Assembly (NCBI GenBank): GCA_017455085.1
Contig: JAFTBT010000018.1
Span: 1 to 20,852 of the forward strand
Direction: 5' to 3'
Origin: Synergistaceae bacterium
GTDB taxonomy: Bacteria; Synergistota; Synergistia; Synergistales; Aminobacteriaceae
DNA: 20,852 nucleotides
Part shown: in pieces, positions 8,334 to 15,413 of the stretch
Layout: each line of letters starts with the position of its first letter
Numbering within the stretch: position 1 is the stretch's first letter
Notes under the pieces: model-generated
Seen by the model: the letters and a program-made list of their open reading frames with translations, nothing else
Told to the model about the DNA's origin: nothing
Databases searched by the model: none
Translations under genes and position numbers: made by a program

Positions 8334-9217
8334 CCTTCTTCCTCTTCTTCGAATGGGTCTGTGTTCGGGTCTGCATTCCAGTACTTGTTTGCGTATTCGG
8401 CAGCTTGTCTTTCGCTCAAGCCTACGTTTGCAACAATCTTTTGTATGGCAAAATCAAGAGATTTCCCGAACTCTTTGCACATATCAATTATGCCCTTAAT
8501 TTCCCCTACCCGTTTGTTCTCGATGGCGTACGCTCTCATGATATATTTCTGGTCAAACAGTACATCAAACATAGAGGTTACCTCCTTTTTCTGGGTTTCT
8601 AGATATTCTTTGAGGACTTTGCGAGTCTGGCAGATACGTATAGTTTCCTCAATAGCAATCTTTTTCCTGCCGTGAATGTTTATCTGGCCGTCTAGTACAT
8701 GAGTGAATATTATGTACTGGCCTATAATGTCATCACTGCTCTCTGCGTGTAAGATCTTGGCCTGCAAATCGAGTTTGGCATCCGGATTGTTCCAGAAGTC
8801 GGCTCTAAGAGAGATTGTATCTTCCCTAATTTTGCGGCTTCCGGTGTAGACAACATAAAACTCCGGCTCAGGGATTACTACTTTAGTTGACGTGTACACA
8901 TTCAAAGCATTATCCTGAATGTAGTTATTATAAGTCCCTGCAAGATAAAGCAGCATCCTCACAAGAATATTTATTGTCCACGTAGATTGTGCCTCCACAA
9001 AGATTATCAGCTTGTCCCGCACGATAAATGCGAGGTCGTTGTACTGGCTGTTCGTCATGACAGGGGATAAAGTTACGGGCTTGATGTCGTCCTCTGTTAC
9101 GTCAGTCATTTCGGGGTGAAGTGCCTGAAACATTTGCAGCCTGTATTTAGGGATGCTGAACAGGTCGAGAAATATAGTGTTTTTTGCTCCGTAATGGACT
9201 CTGGTGTCTTCACTCAT
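8321..9217 (-). CDS. Rpn/PD-(D/E)XK family nuclease, transposase-like
   Basis: The 298-residue protein resembles the Rpn family (recombination-promoting nuclease, often annotated as putative transposase). The nuclease core is visible as QYNDLAF with Asp61 and, one strand later, FVEAQ with Glu75 and Gln77 in place of the usual E-x-K. A helical C-terminal half ends in an acidic run (EEEEEGWAP). A strong Shine-Dalgarno (GAGGAG, eight bases before the ATG) sets the start. The ATG overlaps the stop of a murA fragment ORF as ATGA, and the gene's own TAA lies within the murA leader. Such genes are accessory and multi-copy in many bacteria. Here it interrupts the wecB-murA operon without breaking transcription. 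Terminal inverted repeats were not seen. Confidence 0.85.
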   Translation of the reverse strand: MSEDTRVHYGAKNTIFLDLFSIPKYRLQMFQALHPEMTDVTEDDIKPVTLSPVMTNSQYNDLAFIVRDKLIIFVEAQSTWTINILVRMLLYLAGTYNNYIQDNALNVYTSTKVVIPEPEFYVVYTGSRKIREDTISLRADFWNNPDAKLDLQAKILHAESSDDIIGQYIIFTHVLDGQINIHGRKKIAIEETIRICQTRKVLKEYLETQKKEVTSMFDVLFDQKYIMRAYAIENKRVGEIKGIIDMCKEFGKSLDFAIQKIVANVGLSERQAAEYANKYWNADPNTDPFEEEEEGWAP

Positions 9218-9330
9218 AGAAATATCTCCTCGGCAGGTAGAACAGCGTTTTTTGCGCCCTGAGTTATGACTGTGCCGGTGAGCGGGAGGCCGCCGTGAAT
9301 TTTCATGATGTTCTTGTTGTTTATGGTCAA
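9214..9330 (-). pseudogene. murA: murA 5' fragment (direct repeat copy B)
   Basis: Reading from a TTG at 9330, or ATG at 9306, the frame encodes TINNKNIMKIHGGLPLTGTV then TQGAKNAVLP, clearly the MurA N-terminus, before running through PAEEIFL into a stop at 9214-9216. Only the first 30 or so codons survive, ending just after the conserved KNAxLP. Several differences from intact murA change the protein (I to H, K to I), so the copy is not under MurA constraint. AAAGGAG precedes the TTG by only two bases. The stop overlaps the Rpn-type start codon as ATGA, so the remnant may act as a short upstream cistron for it. It could be a duplication made when the nuclease gene arrived, or the stub of a second murA. 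Confidence 0.8.
9215..9231 (-). repeat. 17-bp direct repeat, copy at Rpn-type gene start
   Basis: Identical to 10585-10601. It covers the Shine-Dalgarno and ATG of the Rpn-type gene. The two copies bracket the ankyrin gene plus the murA fragment. A looser version (three differences) precedes the uracil-DNA glycosylase start near 6240-6256. Confidence 0.85.
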
Positions 9331-9351
9331 TTCTCCTTTCTGTGAATTATG

Positions 9352-10587
9352 CTATAAAGCCTCAAAAAATGCTAAAACTTCAGAGTTAGGATTGAGTTCG
9401 GCGTAATCTTTTACAGTGCTGCCAATTTTGTCCTTTGCGTCTAAGTCCGCTCCTGCATCAATGAGCAGCTTTATGATTTCCAGATTCTTATTGGCTTTTG
9501 CTGCAAACATTAAGACAGTTTCCCCAAGCAAATTATCTCTAGCGTTTACATCAGCTCCGGCACGTAACAAAGTTGCTATTAACTCTGGATCCTTACGCCG
9601 AACAACAGCAATCATTAGTGCCGTTTCTCCCAAGTTATTCTTGTGTTTGATGTCAACGCCTGAGCGTATCAATATCTTTACCATTTCTACATCAATTTCG
9701 ATATAGCCGTTATACTTTATCGCATACATCAATGCGTTATTTCCATCATTATCTTGACAGTGAATATTTGCTCCGGCACGCAATAACAGTTGAAGGCTTT
9801 CTATGTGATATTCTCCGTTTCTCTCAAGAACTCTCATTAAAGCTGTTCTGCCTAAATTATCGCTATCGTTTACATGTACTCCGGCGTTTAACAGCAATTC
9901 TATATTATCTGGATCACCATCATTTGCTGCACACATCAATAGAGTCTTGCCGTCCCCATTAGCATTAATATTAGTACCAGCCTCAATAAGAAGTCTTATT
10001 ATTTCAGAAGCACAATCATCAAAAGCTAATGCTAAGGCAGTGTTACCATAACTATTTCTAGCGTTGACATCAGCACCAGCATTGATAAGCATTCGAATAG
10101 TTTCAGGCTCTGGAGGCAGACCGCTCATATCATTAAATAGTACTGCCAACATGAGAACTGTCATGTTATCGTTGTTTCTAGCGTTCACGTCAGCACCGGC
10201 CTCAAGAAGGATTTTTGTGGTTTCTACCGGATTCCAGCTGCCATGTACAGACATCATTAAAGCAGTCCAGCCGCGCGTGTTTTTAGCATTCACATCAGCT
10301 CCGGCCTCAACAAGAACCTTCATTTGTTCAGGCAGAGTCTCATAACCTGCAGTTATCATTAATGCTGTCATGCCTTCATCATCTTGGGCGTTCATATCTG
10401 CACCGGCTTTGAGCAATGTTTTCAAGATTTCGATGTTCTCATTTGAGTATACAGCCCGCATTACAGGAGTATAATCCACACTATCCTTAGCGTTAATGTC
10501 TGCTCCAGCTTCTATTAATGCGGTTATTTGTTCAGGAGTTGTATTGCTGTCATATATAGCTTCAAATAAGTCCTCAGTCGCTCCCAT
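9352..10587 (-). CDS. Ankyrin-repeat protein
   Basis: The 411-residue protein is almost wholly ankyrin repeats: about eleven units with GADVNARN at the hairpin and TALMxA at the first helix, spaced at 33-38 residues. I see no signal peptide or membrane segment and no catalytic domain, so it is probably a cytoplasmic binding protein. The ATG at 10587 lies inside the end of wecB (14-base overlap) and uses GAGGAG eight bases upstream. The same 17-base leader recurs at the Rpn-type gene. In operon terms it is an insertion between wecB and murA. Partner and function cannot be told from the sequence; bacterial ankyrin proteins range from effectors to antitoxin-like or scaffold proteins. Confidence 0.9.
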   Translation of the reverse strand: MGATEDLFEAIYDSNTTPEQITALIEAGADINAKDSVDYTPVMRAVYSNENIEILKTLLKAGADMNAQDDEGMTALMITAGYETLPEQMKVLVEAGADVNAKNTRGWTALMMSVHGSWNPVETTKILLEAGADVNARNNDNMTVLMLAVLFNDMSGLPPEPETIRMLINAGADVNARNSYGNTALALAFDDCASEIIRLLIEAGTNINANGDGKTLLMCAANDGDPDNIELLLNAGVHVNDSDNLGRTALMRVLERNGEYHIESLQLLLRAGANIHCQDNDGNNALMYAIKYNGYIEIDVEMVKILIRSGVDIKHKNNLGETALMIAVVRRKDPELIATLLRAGADVNARDNLLGETVLMFAAKANKNLEIIKLLIDAGADLDAKDKIGSTVKDYAELNPNSEVLAFFEAL

Positions 10588-11686
10588 AGAAATATCTCCT
10601 CACAGCCTCGTGAATCTTCCTGCACGCTTCCCCATTCCCGAAAGGCTTCGTATTCTTGGCCAATATTTCCGACATCCGTTCAGGCTCATTCAGCAATCTC
10701 AACGCCTCATTGCGGATATTCTCCCGTCCAGTACCGACAAGTACACCCGTCCCGTGCAAAATCGCTTCCGGTCTCTCCGACACTGTCCGCATAATCAGCA
10801 CAGGCTTATCGATCGCGCTCGCTTCCTCCTGAACTCCTCCACTGTCCGACAGAATAAACTCACTCGCATTCATCACCCTCACAAATTCCGCATACCCCAT
10901 CGGCTCAGTGAATATCACGCTGTCTCCGCAATCCTTCAGCTCCTCACGAATCACATCCCTCACTGTCGGATTCTTGTGCAGCGGTATCACAAACACCACA
11001 TCACTCCGCTCACGTATCACATCCCTCACAGCTCCGCATATCTCCACTAAGGGCTTGCCCCACGACTCACGCCTATGCGCCGTCATCAACACTACAGGCC
11101 TCCCATCCGGAAGGGCTATACTCGTTCCGCCATCTCGGCCAAGTATCCAGTACAACGCATCTATTACTGTGTTTCCGGTAACATGTATCTTTTCCGGAGC
11201 TATCCCCTCACGCAAAAGGTTTTCCGCATCTCCAGCAGTCGGCGCAAAATACACACTCGCTATCCGGTCAGTCAGTACCCTGTTCGCTTCCTCTGGGAAC
11301 GGCAAACTCAAGTCATGACTCCGCAGTCCTGCCTCCACATGTCCCACAGGTATATGCCGGTAAAACGCCGCTAACGTTGCCGCAAATGTCGTTGATGTGT
11401 CTCCATGCACTAAAATCATGTCTTGCGGATTCTCGTCCAGAAAGCTACCCACTCCCTGCAACACACTCGCTGTTATGTGGTCTAGGCTCTGACGGTCACG
11501 CATAATGCTCAAGTTCTCATCAGCTATTAACCCAAAATCTGATAGTGCCTGCGTCAACATATCCGTGTGCTGTCCGGTCGCTAATACACTCACAGCAAAT
11601 TCACTGTCGTTCCTCAGCTCATGTATCAGTACTGACATCTTGATTGCTTCGGGACGAGTGCCTACTATGCACACTATTTTCTTCAT
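10574..11686 (-). CDS. wecB: UDP-N-acetylglucosamine 2-epimerase (non-hydrolysing)
   Basis: Interconverts UDP-GlcNAc and UDP-ManNAc, a precursor of teichoic acid-like polymers or other surface glycans. The 370-residue protein has the family motifs GTRPEAIKM at the N-terminus, GHVEAGLRS, TGNTVIDAL, HRRESWGKP and SDSGGVQEEA. I chose the ATG at 11686 (MKKIVCIVG) because GGAGG lies eight bases before it. An ATG at 11701 would put that Shine-Dalgarno inside the gene. The start codon overlaps the stop of the small His-rich ORF as ATGA, so it may be translationally coupled to it. It is co-transcribed with the wecA-like gene, which also uses UDP-GlcNAc. Confidence 0.96.
   Translation of the reverse strand: MKKIVCIVGTRPEAIKMSVLIHELRNDSEFAVSVLATGQHTDMLTQALSDFGLIADENLSIMRDRQSLDHITASVLQGVGSFLDENPQDMILVHGDTSTTFAATLAAFYRHIPVGHVEAGLRSHDLSLPFPEEANRVLTDRIASVYFAPTAGDAENLLREGIAPEKIHVTGNTVIDALYWILGRDGGTSIALPDGRPVVLMTAHRRESWGKPLVEICGAVRDVIRERSDVVFVIPLHKNPTVRDVIREELKDCGDSVIFTEPMGYAEFVRVMNASEFILSDSGGVQEEASAIDKPVLIMRTVSERPEAILHGTGVLVGTGRENIRNEALRLLNEPERMSEILAKNTKPFGNGEACRKIHEAVRRYFYGSD
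10585..10601 (-). repeat. 17-bp direct repeat, copy at ankyrin gene start
   Basis: CATAGAAATATCTCCTC on the plus strand, i.e. GAGGAGATATTTCTATG on the coding strand, covers the Shine-Dalgarno and ATG of the ankyrin gene and lies inside the wecB 3' end. An exact copy is at 9215-9231. Confidence 0.85.
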
Positions 11687-11856
11687 GATCGCAGCCTCCA
11701 TGTATGCACCATGTTATTGAGGTATGTGTTGCTGATGCATGTATATTTTGGGCATATGTATTTAGGACATGTGTACTCTATTTTCTGCATAGCTATCCCC
11801 TCTATGTGTTGGCCGTGTTCATGGCTGTGTTTGTGTGTATACTCTGTTTCATGCAT
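11683..11856 (-). CDS. Small His/Cys-rich ORF, 57 residues, overlapping the wecB start
   Basis: This small frame starts at ATG 11856 behind GAGGGG and ends with TGA overlapping the wecB ATG (ATGA). It encodes 57 residues. The first part, TEYTHKHSHEHGQHIEG, has histidines at 8, 10, 12, 14 and 17; the middle, CPKYICPKYTC, has cysteines at 30, 35 and 40. Both patterns could bind a metal ion, though that is inference. Its first 22 codons coincide with one unit of a 66-bp tandem repeat, a multiple of three, and a second SD-ATG lies in frame at 11790. No homolog is recognised. It may be a real small protein, a leader peptide coupling wecA to wecB, or chance in a repeat. Confidence 0.45.
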   Translation of the reverse strand: MHETEYTHKHSHEHGQHIEGIAMQKIEYTCPKYICPKYTCISNTYLNNMVHTWRLRS

Positions 11857-11930
11857 AGCTATCCCCTCTATGTGTTGGCCGTGTTCATGGCTGTGTTTGT
11901 GGATATATACTCTGTTTCATGCATAGCTAT
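11786..11930 (-). repeat. 66-bp tandem repeat with RBS and ATG in each unit
   Basis: On the plus strand the motif TGCATAGCTATCMCCTC recurs at 11786, 11852 and 11920, giving unit lengths of 66 and 68 bp plus a partial third copy at the wecA end. The two full units are nearly identical apart from a two-base indel. Each junction reads GAGGKGATAGCTATG on the coding strand, a Shine-Dalgarno plus start codon. Confidence 0.85.
11868..11924 (-). CDS. Possible 18-residue leader peptide after the wecA-like gene
   Basis: ATG at 11924, with GAGGTG seven bases upstream inside the wecA stop region, opens an 18-codon frame beginning MHETEY like the 57-residue ORF. This repeat unit is two bases longer, so the frame shifts after the shared start and stops at TAG 11868-11870. 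It looks like a frameshifted copy of the His-rich unit. Confidence 0.25.
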   Translation of the reverse strand: MHETEYISTNTAMNTANT

Positions 11931-12820
11931 CACCTCACAGCAAAATACACCCTCAATCCCGCCGCTAATGCAAACAGGTGCAGACTCAACATTATCGTTA
12001 CCGTCACTACATTCGAGCCGGTCAGCTGCATCAAAATGTGGTGTAGATGTTTCTTGTCCGGAAAAAATGGCGATTTCCCTGTGAGTATCCTGCGCGTGAA
12101 CGCCGTCATCGTGTCCATAAACGGCACTCCTCCGAATAGCACAAAGAGTATTATGATTTTATCGAGGCCTGAAGTTCTCAGACTGGGCAGAGTTATCGTG
12201 ATGAAGTGTGACGCAAACAAATACCCCAGCAATGTACTTCCGCCGTCTCCCAAAAATGTCTGCGCACTCGGAAAGTTCCAGCACAATATACCCAACGCCA
12301 TCGCTCCCGTGTAAATCCCTGCATACGAGTTTCCAAGAAAAAACAACGCTATCGACGACGCTATAAACAACGATATACACAGGCCATTCATCCCATCTAT
12401 CAGGTTGTACGAGGACGTAATACCTGCTATCCACACTATGGCCAGCGCACTCACAAAAATATCCACCTCAAGCGGCAGCACCACCATTCCAGCAGAAAGC
12501 ATATGCAGCCCAAGCCTCAGATACGGACTCAACGAACACATATCATCAAGATATCCGGCAAAGAATATTATCGTTGCTCCTGATGCTATGTATCTCAGCA
12601 CCGGCATTTCCTGAGACTGGGACATCATCACCGCCATCAGCATATACCCCAGCCACAGGCCAAGACCTGCTCCACGTGGCATATTCCCCTTGTGAATCTT
12701 GCGGGCATCAGGAATATCCAGTATCCCATAAATACCCGCAAGCCTTATCGACACCGGTGCTGTCAATCCGCCCCAGAAAAATCCTGCTATGATGAACAGC
12801 AATAACTTTACGTCTAACAC
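11930..12820 (-). CDS. WecA/TagO-type undecaprenyl-phosphate GlcNAc-1-phosphate transferase
   Basis: Integral membrane enzyme of the MraY/WecA superfamily, which joins a sugar-1-phosphate to undecaprenyl phosphate to start glycan assembly. The 296-residue protein shows DIPDARKIHKG, GYLDD with the paired Asp92-Asp93, NLIDGMNG at 139-146, GDGGST at 191-196 and the cytoplasmic HLHH at 258-261, with about nine to ten hydrophobic segments between. It is somewhat short for the family. GlcNAc rather than MurNAc-pentapeptide is inferred from the HLHH-type loop and the neighbouring wecB; I leave the symbol blank for that reason. The start is GTG at 12820, two bases after the rpiB-upp stop, with only a weak Shine-Dalgarno, so reinitiation is likely. 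Confidence 0.9.
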   Translation of the reverse strand: MLDVKLLLFIIAGFFWGGLTAPVSIRLAGIYGILDIPDARKIHKGNMPRGAGLGLWLGYMLMAVMMSQSQEMPVLRYIASGATIIFFAGYLDDMCSLSPYLRLGLHMLSAGMVVLPLEVDIFVSALAIVWIAGITSSYNLIDGMNGLCISLFIASSIALFFLGNSYAGIYTGAMALGILCWNFPSAQTFLGDGGSTLLGYLFASHFITITLPSLRTSGLDKIIILFVLFGGVPFMDTMTAFTRRILTGKSPFFPDKKHLHHILMQLTGSNVVTVTIMLSLHLFALAAGLRVYFAVR

Positions 12821-12822
12821 AG

Positions 12823-13917
12823 CTACTTCGTCCCGAAAAGCCTGTCCCCTGCGTCACCAAGTCCAGGCACTATATACCCGTGTTCGTTCAGGTGAGAATC
12901 TAACGCCGCACTGTATATATTCACGTCCGGATGGTCTTTGTGTACTCGGTCTATGCCTTCCGGAGCTGCTATCAGGCTCACCAGAGAAATCCTACGTCCT
13001 CCGCGATCCTTCACGAGCTGTATTGCTGCACTCGATGAGCCTCCAGTCGCAAGCATTGGGTCAAGCACAAATATTTCACGCTCCTCAATGTCGAACGGCA
13101 GCTTGCAGTAATACTCCACAGGCTGAAGAGTCTTCTCGTCGCGATACAGTCCTATGTGTCCGACCTTGCAGTTAGGCACTACCTGAAGTATTCCGTCTAC
13201 CATGCCTAAGCCTGCACGCAACACCGGGATTATCGCCATTTTCCGGCCCTCTATCGTGTGGACTATAGTCTTCTCCAGCGGGGTCTGGATTTCTTTCTCA
13301 GTGAGGGGCAATGTCCGAGTAATTTCGTACACCATCAAGCCAGTAATCTCGTTTAGGAGCTCACGGAACTGTTTGACGCTGGTATCTACGCTCCGGATTA
13401 TGCCGACCTTGTGCTGGATTAACGGGTGAGTGAATATCGTGATTTTCCCTCCGCCTCGTGTGAGGATGTTGAACGCGGCTTTTTCGGTCTCAGCGATTTT
13501 GTTGATGCGCTGGAGGTGACGGCCTCCCTCAAAATCTGTGTCAAGCCATGCAGAAATTATCGCAGGGACTTCTTCGGGTGATGTCTCTCTTCCGCCGAGA
13601 GCTAACACGTTGATAGCGTTATGGGCTTTGGCGATTCTGGCACTCTCCGGAGACCAACATGCTACTGCCCTGATACCGGGTACTTTGTTGGCGGCGATGG
13701 ATATCCCGTAGCCTGTTCCGCACATGAGTATTCCTGCGTCCACTGTCTCGTCAACAATGGCTCCTCCGACACGGAAGGCGGGTTCTACGTAGCTGTCGTC
13801 CTTGTCGTACTCATAAGCCCCTAAATCAAGAACGTCTATATTCCTTGAGCGCAGACAGTCAAGTACTGCACCCTTCAGGACAAAACCGGCATGGTCGCAT
13901 CCGATAGCTATTTTCAT
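12823..13917 (-). CDS. Fusion of ribose-5-phosphate isomerase B and uracil phosphoribosyltransferase
   Basis: One 364-residue frame holds two complete enzymes. Residues 1 to about 150 are RpiB: GCDHAGF at 6-12 and [13 protein letters not shown] near 66-78 with the catalytic Cys, then NALNVL-like [11 protein letters not shown]. Residues about 158-364 are Upp: [21 protein letters not shown], the PRPP loop [11 protein letters not shown] and the uracil-binding C-terminus ending [11 protein letters not shown]. RpiB interconverts ribulose- and ribose-5-phosphate; Upp makes UMP from uracil and PRPP, so the fusion joins pentose supply to pyrimidine salvage with only PRPP synthetase between. No stop or frame change separates them. 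The ATG at 13917 follows AAAGGAG by 11 bases. It is the first gene of the minus-strand operon. Confidence 0.93.
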   Translation of the reverse strand: MKIAIGCDHAGFVLKGAVLDCLRSRNIDVLDLGAYEYDKDDSYVEPAFRVGGAIVDETVDAGILMCGTGYGISIAANKVPGIRAVACWSPESARIAKAHNAINVLALGGRETSPEEVPAIISAWLDTDFEGGRHLQRINKIAETEKAAFNILTRGGGKITIFTHPLIQHKVGIIRSVDTSVKQFRELLNEITGLMVYEITRTLPLTEKEIQTPLEKTIVHTIEGRKMAIIPVLRAGLGMVDGILQVVPNCKVGHIGLYRDEKTLQPVEYYCKLPFDIEEREIFVLDPMLATGGSSSAAIQLVKDRGGRRISLVSLIAAPEGIDRVHKDHPDVNIYSAALDSHLNEHGYIVPGLGDAGDRLFGTK

Positions 13918-13953
13918 ATGTGAATTAACTCCTTTGTGTGGGAAATTTTGTAT

Positions 13954-13959
13954 ATTATA
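13954..13959 (-). promoter_or_regulatory. Probable -10 box of the minus-strand operon promoter
   Basis: A perfect TATAAT on the minus strand lies 37 bases before the rpiB-upp ATG, within an A/T-rich stretch. I find no good -35 hexamer 16-18 bases upstream, so the promoter may depend on an activator or on the upstream A-rich DNA. Confidence 0.5.
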
Positions 13960-14153
13960 GCAACAGACTAATTACACGTTATCAGGATTAGCAACGAGTA
14001 TTTCACGTATTCTCAGAGTAATAGTGCATTTTTTTTCACGGGGTGATAATATATTTTGCATTCACACTATCAACTAAGAACATTGCTAATTTCTGGAACA
14101 GGCTTTGTGCTTGGCTGGTCAGTGATACATTTTCAGGAGGTATATTCACCCAA

Positions 14154-14420
14154 ATGATCCAGAAGGATAAGAAACAGGCCGTCATAGCCGAGTTCAGGAC
14201 TCACGAATCAGATACTGGTTCGCCCGAAGTTCAGGTTGCTGTCCTCACAGAACGCATCAGAGAACTCACAGAACACCTCAAAGTCCACAAGAAGGACTTC
14301 CATTCACGCAGGGGTCTGCTCAAAATGGTAGGCTCACGCAGAAGATTACTCCGCTACCTCATGAACAAAGATTTCAACCGCTACAGGTCTCTCATTGAGC
14401 GGCTCGGCTTAAGACACTAG
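14154..14420 (+). CDS. rpsO: 30S ribosomal protein S15
   Basis: Small-subunit protein that binds 16S rRNA early in assembly. From the ATG at 14154 the protein has 88 residues, the normal size, with [33 protein letters not shown] and the C-terminal IERLGLR. The frame is open further upstream to 14043, but that would add 37 residues not found in S15. AGGAGG lies 13 bases before the ATG, an unusually long gap, which may reflect a structured leader since S15 represses its own translation in several bacteria. It starts the plus-strand run, with rpmE 15 bases downstream. Confidence 0.98.
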   Translation: MIQKDKKQAVIAEFRTHESDTGSPEVQVAVLTERIRELTEHLKVHKKDFHSRRGLLKMVGSRRRLLRYLMNKDFNRYRSLIERLGLRH

Positions 14421-14435
14421 GAGGCATTTTACACT

Positions 14436-14663
14436 ATGAAGAAAGACATTCACCCTGAATATCAGGAATGCAAAGTTACTTGCGCTTGCGGAAACACCTT
14501 CATGACACGCTCCACTCTGAAGGAAATCCGCGTAGGGGTCTGCTCTGCTTGTCACCCGTTTTACACAGGGAAGCGCGGCAGGGTTTTGACTGAGGCAGGC
14601 CGTCTCGAGAAGTTCCAGAAGAAGTACAAGGGCATCAACTACGGCCAAAAAACTGACGTATAA
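14436..14663 (+). CDS. rpmE: 50S ribosomal protein L31 (zinc-binding type)
   Basis: Large-subunit protein at the central protuberance. The 75-residue sequence is of the C+ type: C16 and C18 (CACG) with C36 and C39 ([10 protein letters not shown]) can hold zinc. GGAGG 11 bases upstream supports the ATG. It lies 15 bases after rpsO and before a terminator, so rpsO-rpmE is a likely two-gene unit. The order rpmE, DUF1385 gene, prfA, prmC is common in related bacteria; here thyX is inserted in it. Confidence 0.97.
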   Translation: MKKDIHPEYQECKVTCACGNTFMTRSTLKEIRVGVCSACHPFYTGKRGRVLTEAGRLEKFQKKYKGINYGQKTDV

Positions 14664-14696
14664 CCATCATATACGCACAAGCTCATTAATCACGTT

Positions 14697-14720
14697 GGGG
14701 CTGGAATATGCCCCTTTTTT
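14697..14720 (+). terminator. Rho-independent terminator after rpmE
   Basis: GGGGC at 14697-14701 pairs with GCCCC at 14710-14714, followed by six T. The run of T ends only three bases before the thyX ATG, so it could act as an attenuator or an initiation block for thyX as well as the rpmE terminator. Confidence 0.7.
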
Positions 14721-14723
14721 GTT

Positions 14724-15413
14724 ATGCAGGTAATCTTATTAGCTCATACACCTCACCCCGATGAACTAGTCGCTGCTGCTGCAAGAATCTGTTACCGTGA
14801 TGTTGCGGCAAGTGATTTGTTGCAGAGTGAGGGAGAAAATCTATCGCGCAAGTTAATCGCTGACCTATTCCGGAGCGGACACACCTCCACGTTCGAGCAT
14901 GTATCGTTCACGTTCGGGATTGACGAGCTCAGCAGAGTAGCATCACACCAGCTAGTGCGTCACAGGCTAGCCAGTTTCAGCCAGCAGAGCCAGCGTTACG
15001 TCAAAATGACCCCTGACCCCGAAGCAGTAGTAATTCCTCCGAGTGTTGAGGGTGTACCTGAGGCGTTGAGAGTGTTCCGTGAGAGCATAAAGCACTCTCA
15101 GGAGGCATACAGCAAGCTCATCGAGATGGGCATACCAAAAGAGGACGCTAGATTTATCCTGCCGCATGGGCATTCCACACGTTTGGTGCTGACTATGAAC
15201 GCGAGGGAACTTCACCATTTTTTCGGCTTGAGGCTTTGCAGACGCGCCCAGTGGGAGATTCACGAACTCGCTCGGAAAATGCTGGTACTGTGCCGCGAAA
15301 AAGCTCCGGTGCTGTTCGAGAAGGCCGGGCCAAGCTGCATATTCGGACGTTGTGATGAGGCTCGGACTTGCGGAAAACCTTATACTGACATGGAGGATCT
15401 AGTACTTGATTAA
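14724..15413 (+). CDS. thyX: Flavin-dependent thymidylate synthase
   Basis: Makes dTMP from dUMP using FAD and methylene-tetrahydrofolate. The 229-residue protein has the diagnostic ThyX motif RHRxxSxxxxSxRY at 79-92, plus ARICYR near the N-terminus and HTSTFEHVSF at 53-62. The start MQVILLAHTP is what the family expects, yet no Shine-Dalgarno precedes it and the rpmE terminator hairpin ends just upstream. Translation may therefore be leaderless or depend on unfolding of that hairpin. The DUF1385 gene overlaps its end by eight bases. Confidence 0.96.
   Translation: MQVILLAHTPHPDELVAAAARICYRDVAASDLLQSEGENLSRKLIADLFRSGHTSTFEHVSFTFGIDELSRVASHQLVRHRLASFSQQSQRYVKMTPDPEAVVIPPSVEGVPEALRVFRESIKHSQEAYSKLIEMGIPKEDARFILPHGHSTRLVLTMNARELHHFFGLRLCRRAQWEIHELARKMLVLCREKAPVLFEKAGPSCIFGRCDEARTCGKPYTDMEDLVLD

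Noticed and set aside
8160..8675. Plus-strand frame of 171 codons over the murA-nuclease junction
   Set aside because: It runs antisense to two well-supported genes and matches no family.
11687..11701. Earlier wecB start at 11701
   Set aside because: The GGAGG that would drive initiation falls inside this extension and is ideally placed for the ATG at 11686.
11786..11930. CRISPR array
   Set aside because: The 66-bp units are adjacent copies without spacers and no cas gene is near; the same holds for the 103-bp repeat at 18838.
11704..12084. Plus-strand frames across the wecA-wecB gap
   Set aside because: They consist of the 66-bp repeat and the reverse of the wecA-like gene, with no Shine-Dalgarno and no family match.
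14043..14153. Longer rpsO start
   Set aside because: S15 is 88-89 residues in nearly all bacteria, and the extra 37 residues do not resemble any S15; AGGAGG lies between this start and the accepted one.
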